64,000 nt of DNA from Polytrichum commune (taxonomy: Eukaryota > Streptophyta > Polytrichopsida > Polytrichales > Polytrichaceae): positions 31,310,001 through 31,374,000 of the forward strand of contig OX485806.1 of NCBI GenBank assembly GCA_950295325.1, read 5' to 3'. Numbering within the stretch: position 1 is the first letter of the stretch; the number at the start of each line of letters is the position of its first letter. The position numbers and the translations under genes are program-made. Under the pieces are notes generated by a model, which made no database searches, had not been told where the DNA came from, and saw only the letters and a program-made list of their open reading frames with translations. This document shows positions 35,187-46,439 of the stretch, in pieces.

Positions 35187-35796
35187 AGGGTACGGCAACC
35201 ATTTCCACTTCATAATGAAGTGATGAACTTTCATCGCCAATCAGCTACCAAAAAGTTCTCAATAGTGTGGTGCATCACAGGACACCGTGATCAATACAGG
35301 GTCAACGGACTCATATTCACGCCGGTATAATTGATACGGGCGTTATCTTTTCTTTTCTTCTCAATAGTGTGATTTGAAAGAAAAAACAAATTCTGTATGG
35401 TACTTTGAAAAAGCTTGGTTTCTTCAAATTTCAAATACGGACAGAACTACATGCCGAATTCGTTCGAGGGTGAGTGCAAAAAGTGGGTAATTTTTTTTTT
35501 GTCACTTGTAATTAGTGTCATCGGATAGTAGACCAAATCAACGGGCTCTTACACCTTGTATCAGAGTGTCGGAATTTTACACAACATTTGCAACATTCAG
35601 TGAAAAACGTCATGATCTCATTGCGGAAAAGTAGTTTTGATGTTTTCTGTATATTGGTTGCTAGTGATTGAACTATATGATGATGATGATGACGATGAAT
35701 GCTTGCGGTCAGATAATGATGATGAAACTTTCAGAAATAATAGAGGTGAAGCAGATGAAACCAAGGCTTGGGTCCCAAACCCTAATTTTAGGAGAG
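35187..35796. other. gene-free spacer with (GAT)n
   Basis: A GATGATGATGATGACGATGA run lies at 35675-35698 inside a 64-codon acidic chance frame (35637-35831). No gene recognised. Confidence 0.4.
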
Positions 35797-35799
35797 TTA

Positions 35800-36381
35800 G
35801 GGCCGCTTCACACTATGGCCGTCCAAGTTGAGAGGCCGTGGGATTGAATGGCCAAACTTTGTTGAGAGTCCAAAGAAGTGGGCTGAAAATAATAGCCAAT
35901 AAAATATAGGAATTGGAGCCTTCGGCCGGGCATAGTGTGAAGCTTCCAAAGGCCAAGCCCAATGTCCAAATCTTTGGCCATGACTCCCACGGCCTCTCGA
36001 CTTGGACGGCCATAGTGTGAAGTCTCCAAAGGCCAAGCCCGAAGTCCAAAGGAAGAAGGAGCATCCCACTTTATTCCTTGTCCAAAACAACCCCTCCCCA
36101 ATCTAATAGCCAAGATCTTGTCAATGTTTGATTTTTTAATGAAAAAAAGTCGACAGTCTCTCGACGGTAGTTAGGGTTTTCAGTCCTGTCCGACCCAAAT
36201 TTCCTTTGAGAGTCTGTCACCTTGGTCAAAAAGTACTGCAATGTAAGCATTTAAAATTGCGACAACCTTTGGACGTTGGCCTCTAGTGTGAAGGGTCGAG
36301 AGGTTGAATTCTTGGATTCTTGCAATCTGATTGGTGGAAATCAACGGCCTCTCAACCTTCGGCCATAGTGTGAAGCGGCCC
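35800..36381. mobile_element. Tourist-like (PIF/Harbinger) MITE, TTA target site
   Basis: A 582-bp element flanked by TTA (35797-35799, 36382-36384). The terminal inverted repeats are perfect for 22 bp (35800-35821 against 36360-36381), starting GGGCCGCTTCACACTATG, and continue imperfectly through GTTGAGAGGCCGT to about 42 bp. Inside, a further pair of end-like segments occurs: CATAGTGTGAAGCTTCC (35932) and CATAGTGTGAAGTCTCC (36010), the latter preceded by ACGGCCTCTCGACTTGGACG. That suggests one family member inserted in or partly duplicated within another. Low divergence of the ends suggests it is fairly young. Non-coding. Confidence 0.85.
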
Positions 36382-36384
36382 TTA

Positions 36385-36740
36385 GCACAAAGTCACCCAA
36401 GTTTTCTTAATGCTTAAATACCATACACAAAGAGTGGTGTCGGGCCATTACAGACCCGCTTTCTAGCTTGTCCTACTGGGATGGGTGGGCCAAGCTAGCT
36501 TTGCAGAGGTCGATCTGGGATTTAGGACAGTGGGTCTTATGCGTATACCCTATTTTAGACCCTAGAATCATCTCAACTTTTGAAAGATGGAAAGAAGAGG
36601 TCTTAAAAATTTCACCCAACTTTCAAAATACGCTCCAATCCACGACGAGCTAACAAGCTTTTGATAAAGAGATTTCTCAAAGAAGGTCCAACCCATGGTT
36701 CCGTCCTTCTTCGAGGGACTTTTTACGGATAAGTCTAGTG
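36385..36740 (+). repeat. dispersed repeat family E, copy 3
   Basis: Directly abuts the Tourist-like MITE, which probably inserted into it: the bases left of the MITE do not match family E, but AGCACAAAGTCACCCAAG to its right corresponds to ACACAAAGCCACCCAAG at 16770. Continues with GGGCCAAGCTAGCTTTGCAG, GGGATTTAGGACAGTGG, GAGCTAACAAGCTTTTGAT and CCTTCTTCGAGGGACTTTT, matching 5230-5645 in reverse. Confidence 0.65.
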
Positions 36741-37079
36741 GAAGATGCAACTCTTTGGATTCAAGGTGAAAACATCTTGAGAAGTCCTGAATGATGGTTT
36801 GTCAGAGTGATGAGAGAGTTTGCTATCACTTTGTAAGTATGTAAATGAAAGCGGACATGGTTGATCCCAAATTGCAATGATGGTTTAAGTGAAATGATTT
36901 TCAAGTATCTTTTGGACGAGTTCAAACTTTAAGAGGTATTTATGAGAAAATCTTGAAGATAGGCGGCATGCATTTCCAACATCATGGCTACAAAGGTATG
37001 TGGGCCTTATTCTTAATTGGACATGACCTGTATTTGAGTGGTACCTGTATGCCAAATTTGTATTAACAACTTACATCAG
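36741..37079. other. spacer with short family A fragment
   Basis: At 36994-37050 a minus-strand end of family A is visible (AAAGGTATGTGGGCC, ATTTGAGTGGTACCTG). Otherwise nothing recognised. Confidence 0.4.
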
Positions 37080-37540
37080 TTTAAGTGACGAAGGTAACTT
37101 AAGGTTTTAACCAAGAACTTGTCAAAAATGACTAAGAGCTTGTTCAAGTTATTCCACATGAGACCCATCAAGGCGATTTCTAAGCGTTGTAAGGCAGCTT
37201 GTGAAGTTCTCAAGTTGAAACCTCAAGTGTAATTTTGCGAACAAGATTGAGTAAAAGAGGGTCTTTACACATGAGAATTGCATGCTACTTTTTTTCAACC
37301 TCTCAATCTCTCAAGTCTTGATGTGTAGAGATGACATGAGTGTGTTAAAAATGACCGAGATCAATTTGTTGTAGCCAATCCACATGGGCGTAATCATCGA
37401 GAGCATTAAAAACTTGGTAAGAATATTCAAGCTCCTCAAGTTGAGACTCGAGTGTAAAGCGGAGTTAGGTGAACAAGCTTCAATAAATGGGTCTCAACCA
37501 ATGATAATTGGCTCCAGTTTTTGAGCTCTCGACCTTTCTA
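37080..37540 (+). repeat. dispersed repeat family J, copy 2
   Basis: Matches 9956-10560 in reverse and 59960-60190 directly. Within it two sub-units (about 37190-37310 and 37425-37540) repeat CTCAAGTTGAxACTC, AGTGTAA, GAACAAGxTT and GGGTCT blocks. Unclassified. Confidence 0.55.
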
Positions 37541-37729
37541 CATCGTTTATGATATTTATTGTTACATGCGTAATAATGTCACTTAGTGCCCTATTTTGAG
37601 GTGTATGCTAAGTTACGTTGATGATTAATAACTTCACTATAAGTGTCATTTCATGACACTTGGCGTTCAATTGTGCTTACTAATATCTTGGCATGAGTAT
37701 GTTCAACAATGTTATGAGGTGCATGCCTA

Positions 37730-38095
37730 TGCTACACAAATGGTTTACAAGTTGACTAAAGTGTACACAAATGACACTTGCCATAAATCATCTTCCTCTT
37801 GCATACTAAAATGTAAACACATGACACTCGCCATTAGTATGCTAAAAAATATCTTCCTCTTGCATACTAAAACGCAAGTCTATATCATCTAAACTATCCC
37901 AATGTGCTACTCTAAATGTCACAATGTAGATGGTTTTTTGTTCCCTTAAAGAAGTTACTTATGTTGATGAATGGAATCATATTGGCAATTAGGAGGCGTG
38001 ACACTTTGAGACCTCTAGGCATCTAGTTTAGGCCCTTCACAAATAATGCACATGACACTTAATACCATAAATGGTGTAGTGAAAAGGATCCCTAA
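37730..38095. repeat. long-form family B repeat with intact end
   Basis: Reverse-complement counterpart of 24430-24780, ending GACACTTAATACC then ATAAATGGTGTAGTG, the family B terminal sequence. An internal 60-bp duplication (ACACAAATGACACTTGCCAT; CTTCCTCTTGCATACTAAAA) is present. Non-coding. Confidence 0.65.
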
Positions 38096-39961
38096 GTGTG
38101 TGAAATAATAAGTGTGCTTAATGCTAGCATAGTCCTTCCCTTGATTCCCAACCAAAGGGTGAAGAGACATTGCCTGAATAATGTTATATGCTTCTACGGT
38201 TGGATTGGACAACATCAAGTATTTTGACTAAAATTTTCAATACTTACAAATACTTACAAGCTTTTTCATGCTAATACATTGTTGGTGTCATTCAACTTAT
38301 AACTTACTACCCCAAAACTGGCCTAACAATATCATATCTCATTTGCCCTAGTTTTGGGAGTAATTACGAGAAATTGCATCAACTTGGTTTCATTCAAATT
38401 TGTCATAACAAACCTTGGAAGTTGATAGTGGTGACATCAATGACAAATATTGTAGCTAACATTGCTTGATGATTAATAATCCACCTACATTTACTGGTAT
38501 GGGCCACCAATGAACGGCTCCTACCAGCAGGGTTCACTTAATGCTCCAATTTGATCAATGAGAGCTAGTGAATGTAACCAATGATGGTAGAAATTGTTCA
38601 CCAGTGACCCAAGCCATTAATGTGGTGGCTATGAGTTAACAACGCCGATTTTTTTGGGTGCCCCACAAACATTTTGACATAACCCAAAAAGTAGAGGTGA
38701 AAAGAAAAATGTGGGAGCCAAATTTCTATGTGACATCCATTAATGTGAAGATTATTACCAGGTTATGATCCAAGTCAGAACCAGAAATTTTGGCTACATT
38801 GTCTAATATGACATTACATGTAATGATTCCAACACTGATTAAGAAATAAAAACGACGGGTTACCAGATCTCCCTTGGCACACGGATAGTGGTGCATTTCT
38901 TTTTAATTTATTTTAAAAATACTCGGCAAATTTTGAGGCATTTTTAATGTTTTTAATTATAAATTCACGATTACAGTCAATCCATGTCAATAGGGCAAAT
39001 ATAAACACGCTCAACTTTGCCATTTGTTGCATATTACCATATAGCATTAGTACATTCAAACTCAATGGCAGTGTCTGAGCCTTGAGTGTTGCCACATGAA
39101 CTGACAAATATTGGAATACATAACGCACCACATGGCACACCGAACAAGTCGTGAATGATGGTTTGCATTCGCAATGTCTTCATTCTTGGATCAATACTTG
39201 GACAGAGAAGAGCTCGAAGAACTAATCATAGAAGAGGGTAATGTTTTCGACAATGATTTGCCATAAAGGACCTCACGGATTGAGGTCTTCGATGATTTTC
39301 AATAAAAAAAACATTTGAAACATTTAAAAACATTTTATAATGCCGCCTCTGACCTCTAGAATAAAAACTGCAACACTACACACGGCACATTGCTCAATAA
39401 TTGAGCTTGTTATGGAAATTAATGAAGAAAGAAAGTTGCTGCTCCAAGGAAGTGACCCCATTAAGTAATTTGAAACAAAAAATCAGCAGGAAGTGACGTG
39501 TGTACAGAATTCATTTTTTCATGTATCATGTGTCTTCAAGGAATGAAGCTCTTGATTCAATGCATAATTCAATGCAAGTTAGAGCTGCGTGTGCTCTCAA
39601 AGACCTTCTGGAACCGATCTCCATGACCTCGTCAGAAAATTGTAGGATCTCCTTACTGCTCCAGGCCATCCACACTCTTCAAGCATCCTTACGACCTAAC
39701 TGTGAAGTTGAAGAATGAGTTCTGATTCAGCCGCACACAGGCAACATTCCCCTTTCGAACGTGTCGATTTTGTCAGGGATCTACAAACTATGGAGAGAAG
39801 GAAGTATTCGAAGATTATATTCAACCCGAAACGGCCTGCTGGAGTTTGGTGATTTGTACAGATTGCACCTTGAATTGCGAAGATGACGTGCTTGTCAAAA
39901 CTCTCAGAGAGGGAGATTTATACCCAAGCTGCAGAAATTTGAGGAAGACCCAAAGATTTAG
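38096..39961. other. 3' flank of PME-B, no further gene seen
   Basis: This includes the 3' untranslated region of PME-B (below 39962). No clean minus-strand AATAAA is evident close to the stop. Short frames at 38015-38218, 38913-39140 and 39500-39718 have no domain I recognise. Confidence 0.45.
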
Positions 39962-42900
39962 TTAGTGGCGCTGGTTATGCCGGGTGCTCTGTTGAATCCA
40001 ATTCGCGCCATCGATAAAATCGAGCTTTATGAATTCCTCCACTTCTTCATCATTGAGCTCGTGTGACCACGGAACTCGCACCGCCCCCTCTGCTCCCGGC
40101 CCAGAGCATTTGTATTGTGCATAATAGGAGGTGCTGCAAAATTTTCAGGCAGATCGATGACAGTTAGTTTCAGTTAGAAAGATGAGTACTTATCATCAAC
40201 TGCATAGAAAAAGAAAGAAAGAAAGACAAATGAAAGAATGCCGACTCTGATGCTATCAAGATGAGTGTTTATCAGATAAGTACAAAAGAAAGTAGAACGA
40301 TGACCCAATGTTATCACCGCCAACAGTTATGGTGTTGTTATTTTCTGCGAGTTCATATCAAATGAGTGCAAATGACTACATGGTCTTAACATTGGTTCTT
40401 TTACACGGGATGATTTTATGGTTTACTCCATTAGTAACTTTTCAATCCACGTTCATAGATTCAATGGGAAGACCTTGCAATTACCGTAGTGTATGCTACA
40501 TTCACCTTTGTGTCTAATAGTGGACCTCTCTTAACAATATTCCTTAAATATTTAGAGAAACAAGATTCTATAAGGGTGCCACATCATTGGTAAGATGACT
40601 ATTTACAGTCTTCCTAAAAGAAGTTAAATGTACTTTCCCTCTCACATTAGATATATAGTGTTGGTGACACTACACTGTGGTTTACAATTAGTATTGAGCA
40701 AGACAATTAGAATTGGTGACATTGAATATCATATTTAGTGTAACATACATGTCCTACACAATCGTCCCACGTCGAGGAAAGAAACATGCAAATCTATCAT
40801 GATTGTGCTAGATTTGCAGATTATCTAGTTACATAGGACAAGTTTCCAATGACGTAGGTCACTTGCCTACGACTCATATGCTTGTAGTGTAGTGGTCATG
40901 ACTTGACAAGTCCCTGCCTCAATTCTCGTAGCATCATCCCTACCTTCCATACCCCTCCCTACCCCTTGCTCTCATTGATTGTTGCTATGTAACCCCTAAA
41001 TATTTATGAGGCTCGAATACCAGCATTCGAGTCCCAAGCAATCATCTTGCATCCGTGAAAGAAATATGCAAATCTACCACTATGATAGATTTATAGATTT
41101 CCCATTGATGCCGCGCGGCATGAAAATTGCCCATGATTCAAATGATTGTAGTCCTCCCAAACCAACGACCCCAAATAGAATAAGCCCCACATATAACACC
41201 ATTCAGATTCATTTCTGTCCAGCAATTGTCAGAAAATCTCAAGACTAGAAGAAGACGACAACAACAACAACAACAACAAGACCGTTGAGGCGAGAAAACA
41301 TTAGAGCCATTTCACCCATTAAACAAAAACGAATCCAAATGCAAATGCAAACTTGTGAACTTACTTATGCACGGTTGAGTCTCCGAAATCCGTCCATCCG
41401 GCAGGGATGATGATGTCGTCCATGTAGGTTCTCACGAAGACAACGCGAGAGGATGAGCCCCATGCCCGGCCAAGCCACACGAGGCCGTGGCCCATAATGG
41501 TGCAATCGACAAACACAAAGCCCGAGTTGTCCTCCGGTTGCCTCCTTGCTTGCGCCGTAATAGACCCGGTCGTCTCGGCTATGACATGAATCTCGCAACC
41601 CTATCACCACCACCCTCCCATGCTTTAGGCCCGGGGTTCTTCTAGAAAACGCGGTGCAATGAAAGGTGTGATTCAATTCAATGTTTTATAACACAAATTT
41701 ATTAAAGCATGCACACAATTGTAGGGTAATGGAAATTCATTACGAGAATATACTCGTTATATTCTAAACAAGTGCACAATATTTTATAGTGCTAACCACC
41801 TCAAATCTTGTCGACATGTAATATCTTCATTGGACACGAGCATGTCGATTATAGATTATAGCATGTTTTTGACACAAAATGGTCATCACTATGTTTGATG
41901 TTGTACATGTGTTGCCCTTGCTCAAGTTGTAGCAAGGTGTTCTCGAGCTAGTACTGAGTCGCGGCGAACATTATCCATATAGGTTGTCATCTACTGAAAT
42001 GTTGTAAACAATATTCCAAATTTGCCTTCATGTGAACCTAAAGTAGGGGTCTGTGACACTCTCAACCAATCAAAATCTAAGGATTCTCAAGAGCCATGGC
42101 TTAATGGCTTTTGTCTAAACATGCACTGAGTTAGCAACTCGAAAATAATGTTCATCTTAAATTTAGCAGCTCCAACCCATGTTCTAAAGATGTTGACCCT
42201 TATGGGTGCTAGCAATAAGGTATATGGGTGTTATTTAGTTTGTTTATCATGTTCTCCAACTTCTACAATAAAGATTTACACAACAAAACTCGTGTTGCAT
42301 GTTTATTGGAAGTGCATGTTTGTTAATTTCTTAACTACTAGGATACGCATGTCCTCCCAATTGGGTTCACGATTGAGTGTAGAGTAGTTTATTAATATTT
42401 GAAGACGTAGTTTTTCTAATTGCATAGACGTTTGCAAGTTAGAAGTGACTACTTACCATCCAAAATTTAAACGTTCAAGTTCTATTATGTAGAAGATTAT
42501 AATAGGAATGCCAATAGTGGTCTTGAGGGGCATAAATTTAGAAATAAAATTAGGGCTAGTTTTTTGATCGAACCTCCACTCAAATCGTCTCTAAATGCCA
42601 AATGTTACCCTCGTTCAAAAGAGGGGCAATATACCTACTCAAATCGGCTTACAAATGTTGAAACCATTATTTTGTGATTTTTGGGGGAAGCTTTGCAATT
42701 TTGGGCAGTGGTGCCACAACTACGCATCTTCCATATGGATTTACACCCACCAACTCATGTCCAACTAAAAATTCCAATGGTAGATGCTTAGGATACGATG
42801 CGTTTGAGTGTCATGGAAAATTTCAGGTCAATTGGGAATCATTTTGCACATAGGGCTCAACATCAAAAACATGTTTAGGATATGCTGCCCCTAAATCTTG

Positions 42901-45900
42901 GAGGTGACAAATGTCAAGCTTTGGTTCATAGACCGGTTTCATTGTAAACCAGTTGAGAGCACACTCCCATACTTGAATGAATCCAAAAATAGCTAACATT
43001 GTAGATTCAAGATTTATACCAGTGGCAGAACATAGCAAACTTGAACACGAACAAGAGGAGTAGTTGAAACAATCAAGAAACCATCCAAACTAGTGTCAAA
43101 GGAGTCATAGCGAACTCCATAGAACATTAGGGGTTAAGACCCATCTAGCTTAGTTACTAACCCGGGACCAAACCACAGAAATCATCAAATATAAATGTAT
43201 GTCAAATTCTCAACCCTCTCATCAAATCTCCGATACAGCACACTGAAACCTCTCATCTTCCATACATGTGATGCGCACATGACTTGGGTCTGAGGATTTC
43301 AGTGTCTGATAGAACATGGTGCTGGTCATGAAGCTTACTTCATAAAGAGAGCGTCCGTCCCCAAATATGAAGTCAATCGATCCCTCGATGAAGCAGTTCT
43401 TGAAGTAATGCCGGCCTGCATAATCGAACAGAGTGTCTTGTGCACCGTAAAACCCACAATCGTAGAACGCGGCCTTGTCCCCACAGATCACCAATGCCAC
43501 TGCTTGTTTCCCTAATTCTCCTGGCTCCGGCATCGCTGCTAAGTTCTGCATTCAAGATACAACATCATCTGCATGTTCTAATACATAAAGGGAAATGTAT
43601 CAAAAACGATGCAGACTCTGTGCCTATGATCGGGGAGAACCGGCAGTTAGTTAAAGATGAACCGGTTGAGTTTGAGAAATAACCGGTTGAAGTTCAAGAC
43701 TGCAGGAAAATTACCGATCATTTTAGAAGAATTTATAGAATATACCCCAATTTAACAAAGGAAAACCGATGGATGTCAATATGTGACCGGTTGGACTTGC
43801 AAACACTAGGATCTCAACCGATTATGACCACAAAATCTCCCCGATCACTGCTCTGTGCCTACGTTATATATATGGTAATTTTTGTGAGCACTTTGATCAT
43901 TTGACTTCGACCAATCCAGATGACGGTATTCGTAAACTGGATACCTCTGCTAACTATTCACCTCGGCTTCTATTACACCGTTTATGGTATTCAGTGTCGC
44001 TATGCTGTGACTTGTTACTTAGAATGCAAGATTTTACCAGGTTGAATCGTTTATGTTCTATGATGTCAAAACAACATACTCGGCCTTTGTTGGTAAGGAG
44101 TAAAATCTATGGCAACAAGTCAAAGGATATTGTAATTTTTCAAATAGTAAGTAACATAAACAGTTACTGTAGTGGAACTTCTTTAACGATGTCTTATTAA
44201 CATTCAGAAAATTAAAGAATGATATAAAGGTGCCACATCATTGGACAAAGATGATTACACGTGTATATACAATTCAACAGACTACAAGTTCAATCTGCCT
44301 CCCTCCATCCCTTTCTTCCCTCTTCTTCCCTGGACCTTGGGGTCGGCCTTTGCTCTCATAATCAAAGTGGTCAAGTAAACCCTGGGAAGTTTCAAGAACG
44401 CGAAAAAGGCAGACTCAGGCATTCAGATTACATATTGACTGAGGAAAAATAGGAGACGGGGAAGTAATAGTTGAACACAATCAAATTCTACATCGATGGC
44501 TTCGATGGTTCAATGACATCCTTCCATTGAGTTTCGATGGTCACGATTGAGCAATGGATGTGTACATGACCTAATACTTCCCATTCTCAATTCTCCCTCC
44601 CTTCTATACCCACCTCTCAATACACCTTGCTCTCATTGGTTGCTGCTATTTAAGTTCTACAATACCGGAACACCTTTACCACTTCGGCATGAATTAAACT
44701 ATTTTTTTTAGAAAATCAATTTTTTTGGACATTGTGTATTAAAAATCTCAAAATTTCCCTTTTTTTCCGGGATTGATGAACATAAAAATTATAATTATAA
44801 TACGTATATTCCTATAAGTAGCCGGCGTGGTAAAGGGACTATGGGTATTTATGGGGGAAGTATTGACCCCAAAATGGAATACCAACATTTGATGGAAGGA
44901 GTGAAATGCTGATGTATGAGATTCTACATGCATGGAAACGCAACATTTGTTAGGCGATTGAGTCTTATAATTGGTAAGGCTCGTGTATTGAGAGATGAGG
45001 CTGAGTACGTACTTTGAATCCCATGTCCATCGCCGTGAAGTGATCAGCGTAGATAGAAACGGTGGCGCTGCGTTCCGTCCCACCGCTGTTCTCGGCTGTA
45101 TCATTGCCGGTGATGATGGTAGCGTTCATTCCCGCTCCTTGCATCGTGATGTGTGGTTTAGTACTCGGGATGATCACCTTCTCCCTAAAAACCCATCCAC
45201 AAATACCGCAAACTTCCCTCTCAAACTACAGCAACATTTCGCAACAATCGATGAAAATGGTGAAGAAATTATTCCGTGCGTTTCTTGCTGTTTTGACATC
45301 AGGTTTTAGACTCCCCCCCCCGGGGTAGAGTGCTGCAGAGGGGACCCAATCTCTCTCTCTTGCACTTTGTTTCTTGGGGTTAGGTTGCTTGACCAGTTTT
45401 GAGGTTCCTGCAGAGGAACTTGAAGGTACACCCCACATGTTTGGGGTTTTTTAAAACAAAAAAAAACAAAAAAAACAATGAGCAGGTAGAAGCAATGGAG
45501 AGATTCAGAGTCTACATACAAGGCAACTGATTGGAATTTGAAACTACGGGTGTAAAGCCAACCATTTCCAAAGAATGAAGAGAATAATATCATGTGGTTT
45601 GCTTAAATCATGAACTCACTCATAGATGCTGGCTTCGATTTGAATAATCGTCGACCCGGGTTTTTATGATAAACAATGAGCAAGTAGAAGATGAGGTTTC
45701 GAGTTTGATTAATAACTCAATTGTAAATAATCGTTTTGATTTGATTTGAATGATCGTTTGCCTGGGTTTGATACTAAACAATGAGCAGGGAGAAGGCAAG
45801 ATTGCGAGTTCGATTAACTCACTCACAAATGCTGGCTGCGATTTGAATAATCGTTGATGATAAACAATGAGCAGGTAGAAGATCAGATTTTGAGTTCCAA

Positions 45901-46391
45901 TAGCTCACTGGTAGATGCCGGTTTCGGTTTGAGTAACGTTTGCCTGGGTTTGAAAACTAAACATTGAGTAGGGAGGAGGCAAGATTTTGTGTTCAATTGG
46001 CTCACTCGTAAATGCCGGCTTCGATTTGAATAATTGTCCGCCAATTGCTATTCTCCGGTGCGGCATTCACAGCTGCCTGCACGGTCCGAAAATCGCCCGC
46101 CCCACTTTGATCGACCCGGAGGAAGTAAGCCGATCGGCTGGAGGACGTGGGAGACCCTTGGCACGGCCTCGCAAACGTCTCGTTGTTGTAGACTTCGGGG
46201 AGGTTATAAATGGGCAGCGGTAATTCCGTCAAGTTTTTGAGTGCGGGCTCGGCAGCCCCATCGGCATCTTTTTTGAAGAGCGTGGGCGGCAAGAGAGGAG
46301 TGAGGGTGGAGGGGGTTGTGAGCACGGAGAGGATGACCACCATGGCCAGAACTCCAGAAATCCAAAAACTTATCAGGAACGCAGGACCCAT
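39962..46391 (-). CDS. PME: PME-B, pectin methylesterase, complete
   Basis: Secreted or membrane-anchored CE8 pectinesterase of about 390 residues. Exons (minus): 46391-46006, 45184-45013, 43545-43339, 41600-41365, 40133-39962 (TAA at 39964-39962). All junctions are GT/AG, phases 2, 0, 0, 2, as in the other two genes. Residues 6-30 are strongly hydrophobic (signal peptide or anchor); 31-85 form a linker with paired Pro. The catalytic domain starts at [18 protein letters not shown] (about 90-107). Key residues: Gln200 and Gln222 (oxyanion), Asp223 (acid/base), Asp244 (nucleophile, DFIFG), Arg300 and Trp302 (LGRAW). Exon 5 encodes [12 protein letters not shown] and ends with an extra basic tail (STRHNQRH) absent from PME-C. 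Exon 4 begins GCE where the paralogues have NCE. Intron 2 contains a hAT-like MITE and a family B MITE, and intron 1 carries the exon-end array. Length and motif spacing are normal, so it is probably functional. Confidence 0.95.
40200..40230. repeat. A-rich (GAAA)n run in PME-B intron 4
   Basis: GAAAAAGAAAGAAAGAAAG simple repeat within the intron upstream of exon 5. Confidence 0.85.
40874..40995 (+). mobile_element. possible tRNA-derived SINE with pyrimidine-rich tail, in PME-B intron 4
   Basis: GTAGTGTAGTGGTCATGAC fits a Pol III box A neighbourhood and GCCTCAATTCTCG lies about 40 bases on at a box B position. It continues CCTACCTTCCATACCCCTCC and TTGCTCTCATTGATTGTTGC. A diverged relative at 44555-44655 in intron 2 keeps TCTCAATTCTCCCTCC and TTGCTCTCATTGGTTGC. 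No target duplication found. Confidence 0.4.
41258..41280. repeat. (CAA)n microsatellite in PME-B intron 4
   Basis: A short run of ACAACAACAACAACAACA upstream of the exon 4 donor on the coding strand's intron side. Confidence 0.85.
42210..42420 (+). repeat. MITE family A fragment in PME-B intron 3
   Basis: Opens TAAGGTATATGGGTGTTATT and keeps TATCATGTTCTCCAACTTC, AACTCGTGTTGCATG, GTGCATGTTTGTTAATTTC, CCTCCCAATTGG, GATTGAGTGTAGAGTAG and TTTGAAGACGTAG. The right third is missing. It is in the opposite orientation to the gene. Confidence 0.65.
43624..43850 (+). mobile_element. hAT-like MITE (family M), intact copy in PME-B intron 2
   Basis: A 227-bp element between 8-bp direct repeats CTCTGTGC (43616-43623 and 43851-43858). 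Ends are inverted repeats: left CTATGATCGGGGAGA, right (reversed) CAGTGATCGGGGAGA; 12 bases are perfect (43627-43638 against 43836-43847). An 8-bp target duplication and a CAGTG-type terminus fit the hAT superfamily. The bases CTA follow both repeats, so an 11-bp reading cannot be excluded, but copy 3 supports 8 bp. ACCGGTT words recur inside, possible transposase-binding sites. It lies within an intron of an apparently functional gene. Confidence 0.85.
43966..44187. mobile_element. MITE family B, copy 3, in PME-B intron 2
   Basis: Left end TATTACACCGTTTATGGTAT and right end (reversed) CCACTACAGTAACTGTTTAT; both then continue into a GxTACTTACTAT/GTGACTTGTTAC-type block and the TTTCAAATAGTAAGTAAC end. 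Matches the terminal regions of 24070-24296 (CACCATTTATGGTATTTxGTGTC). Confidence 0.6.
45452..45476. repeat. A-rich tract in PME-B intron 1
   Basis: Runs of A interrupted by single C between 45452 and 45476, preceded by a poly-C/G block at 45311-45322. Simple sequence. Confidence 0.8.
45605..46040 (-). repeat. five-unit 97-bp array spanning the exon 1/intron 1 junction of PME-B
   Basis: Exon-end-like segments start near 45612, 45711, 45816, 45902 and 45999, a spacing of 86-105 bp. The rightmost is the real exon 1 end ([10 protein letters not shown]) plus the GTGAGC donor. The others read on the coding strand as [11 protein letters not shown], a worn copy, [11 protein letters not shown] and a diverged [10 protein letters not shown], and most are followed by GTGAGT-like donors. 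AACAATGAGCAxGxAGAAG separates units. In the exon frame each copy meets TGA right at the donor (GAG TGA G), so use of an internal copy would end translation at that point. Confidence 0.85.
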
Positions 46392-46439
46392 TTAAATATT
46401 ACAGCAAGAATTACACAATGCGAGGAGGAGGAAGAGGAG

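Noticed and set aside
35540-35575. TTGTATCAGAGTG, resembling an initiator-Met primer-binding site of LTR elements
   Set aside because: Only a partial match, with no LTR boundary, polypurine tract or protein domain nearby.
40890-41040. tRNA gene
   Set aside because: Box A- and box B-like words are present but no cloverleaf, anticodon stem or CCA-side pairing can be drawn; treated as a possible SINE.
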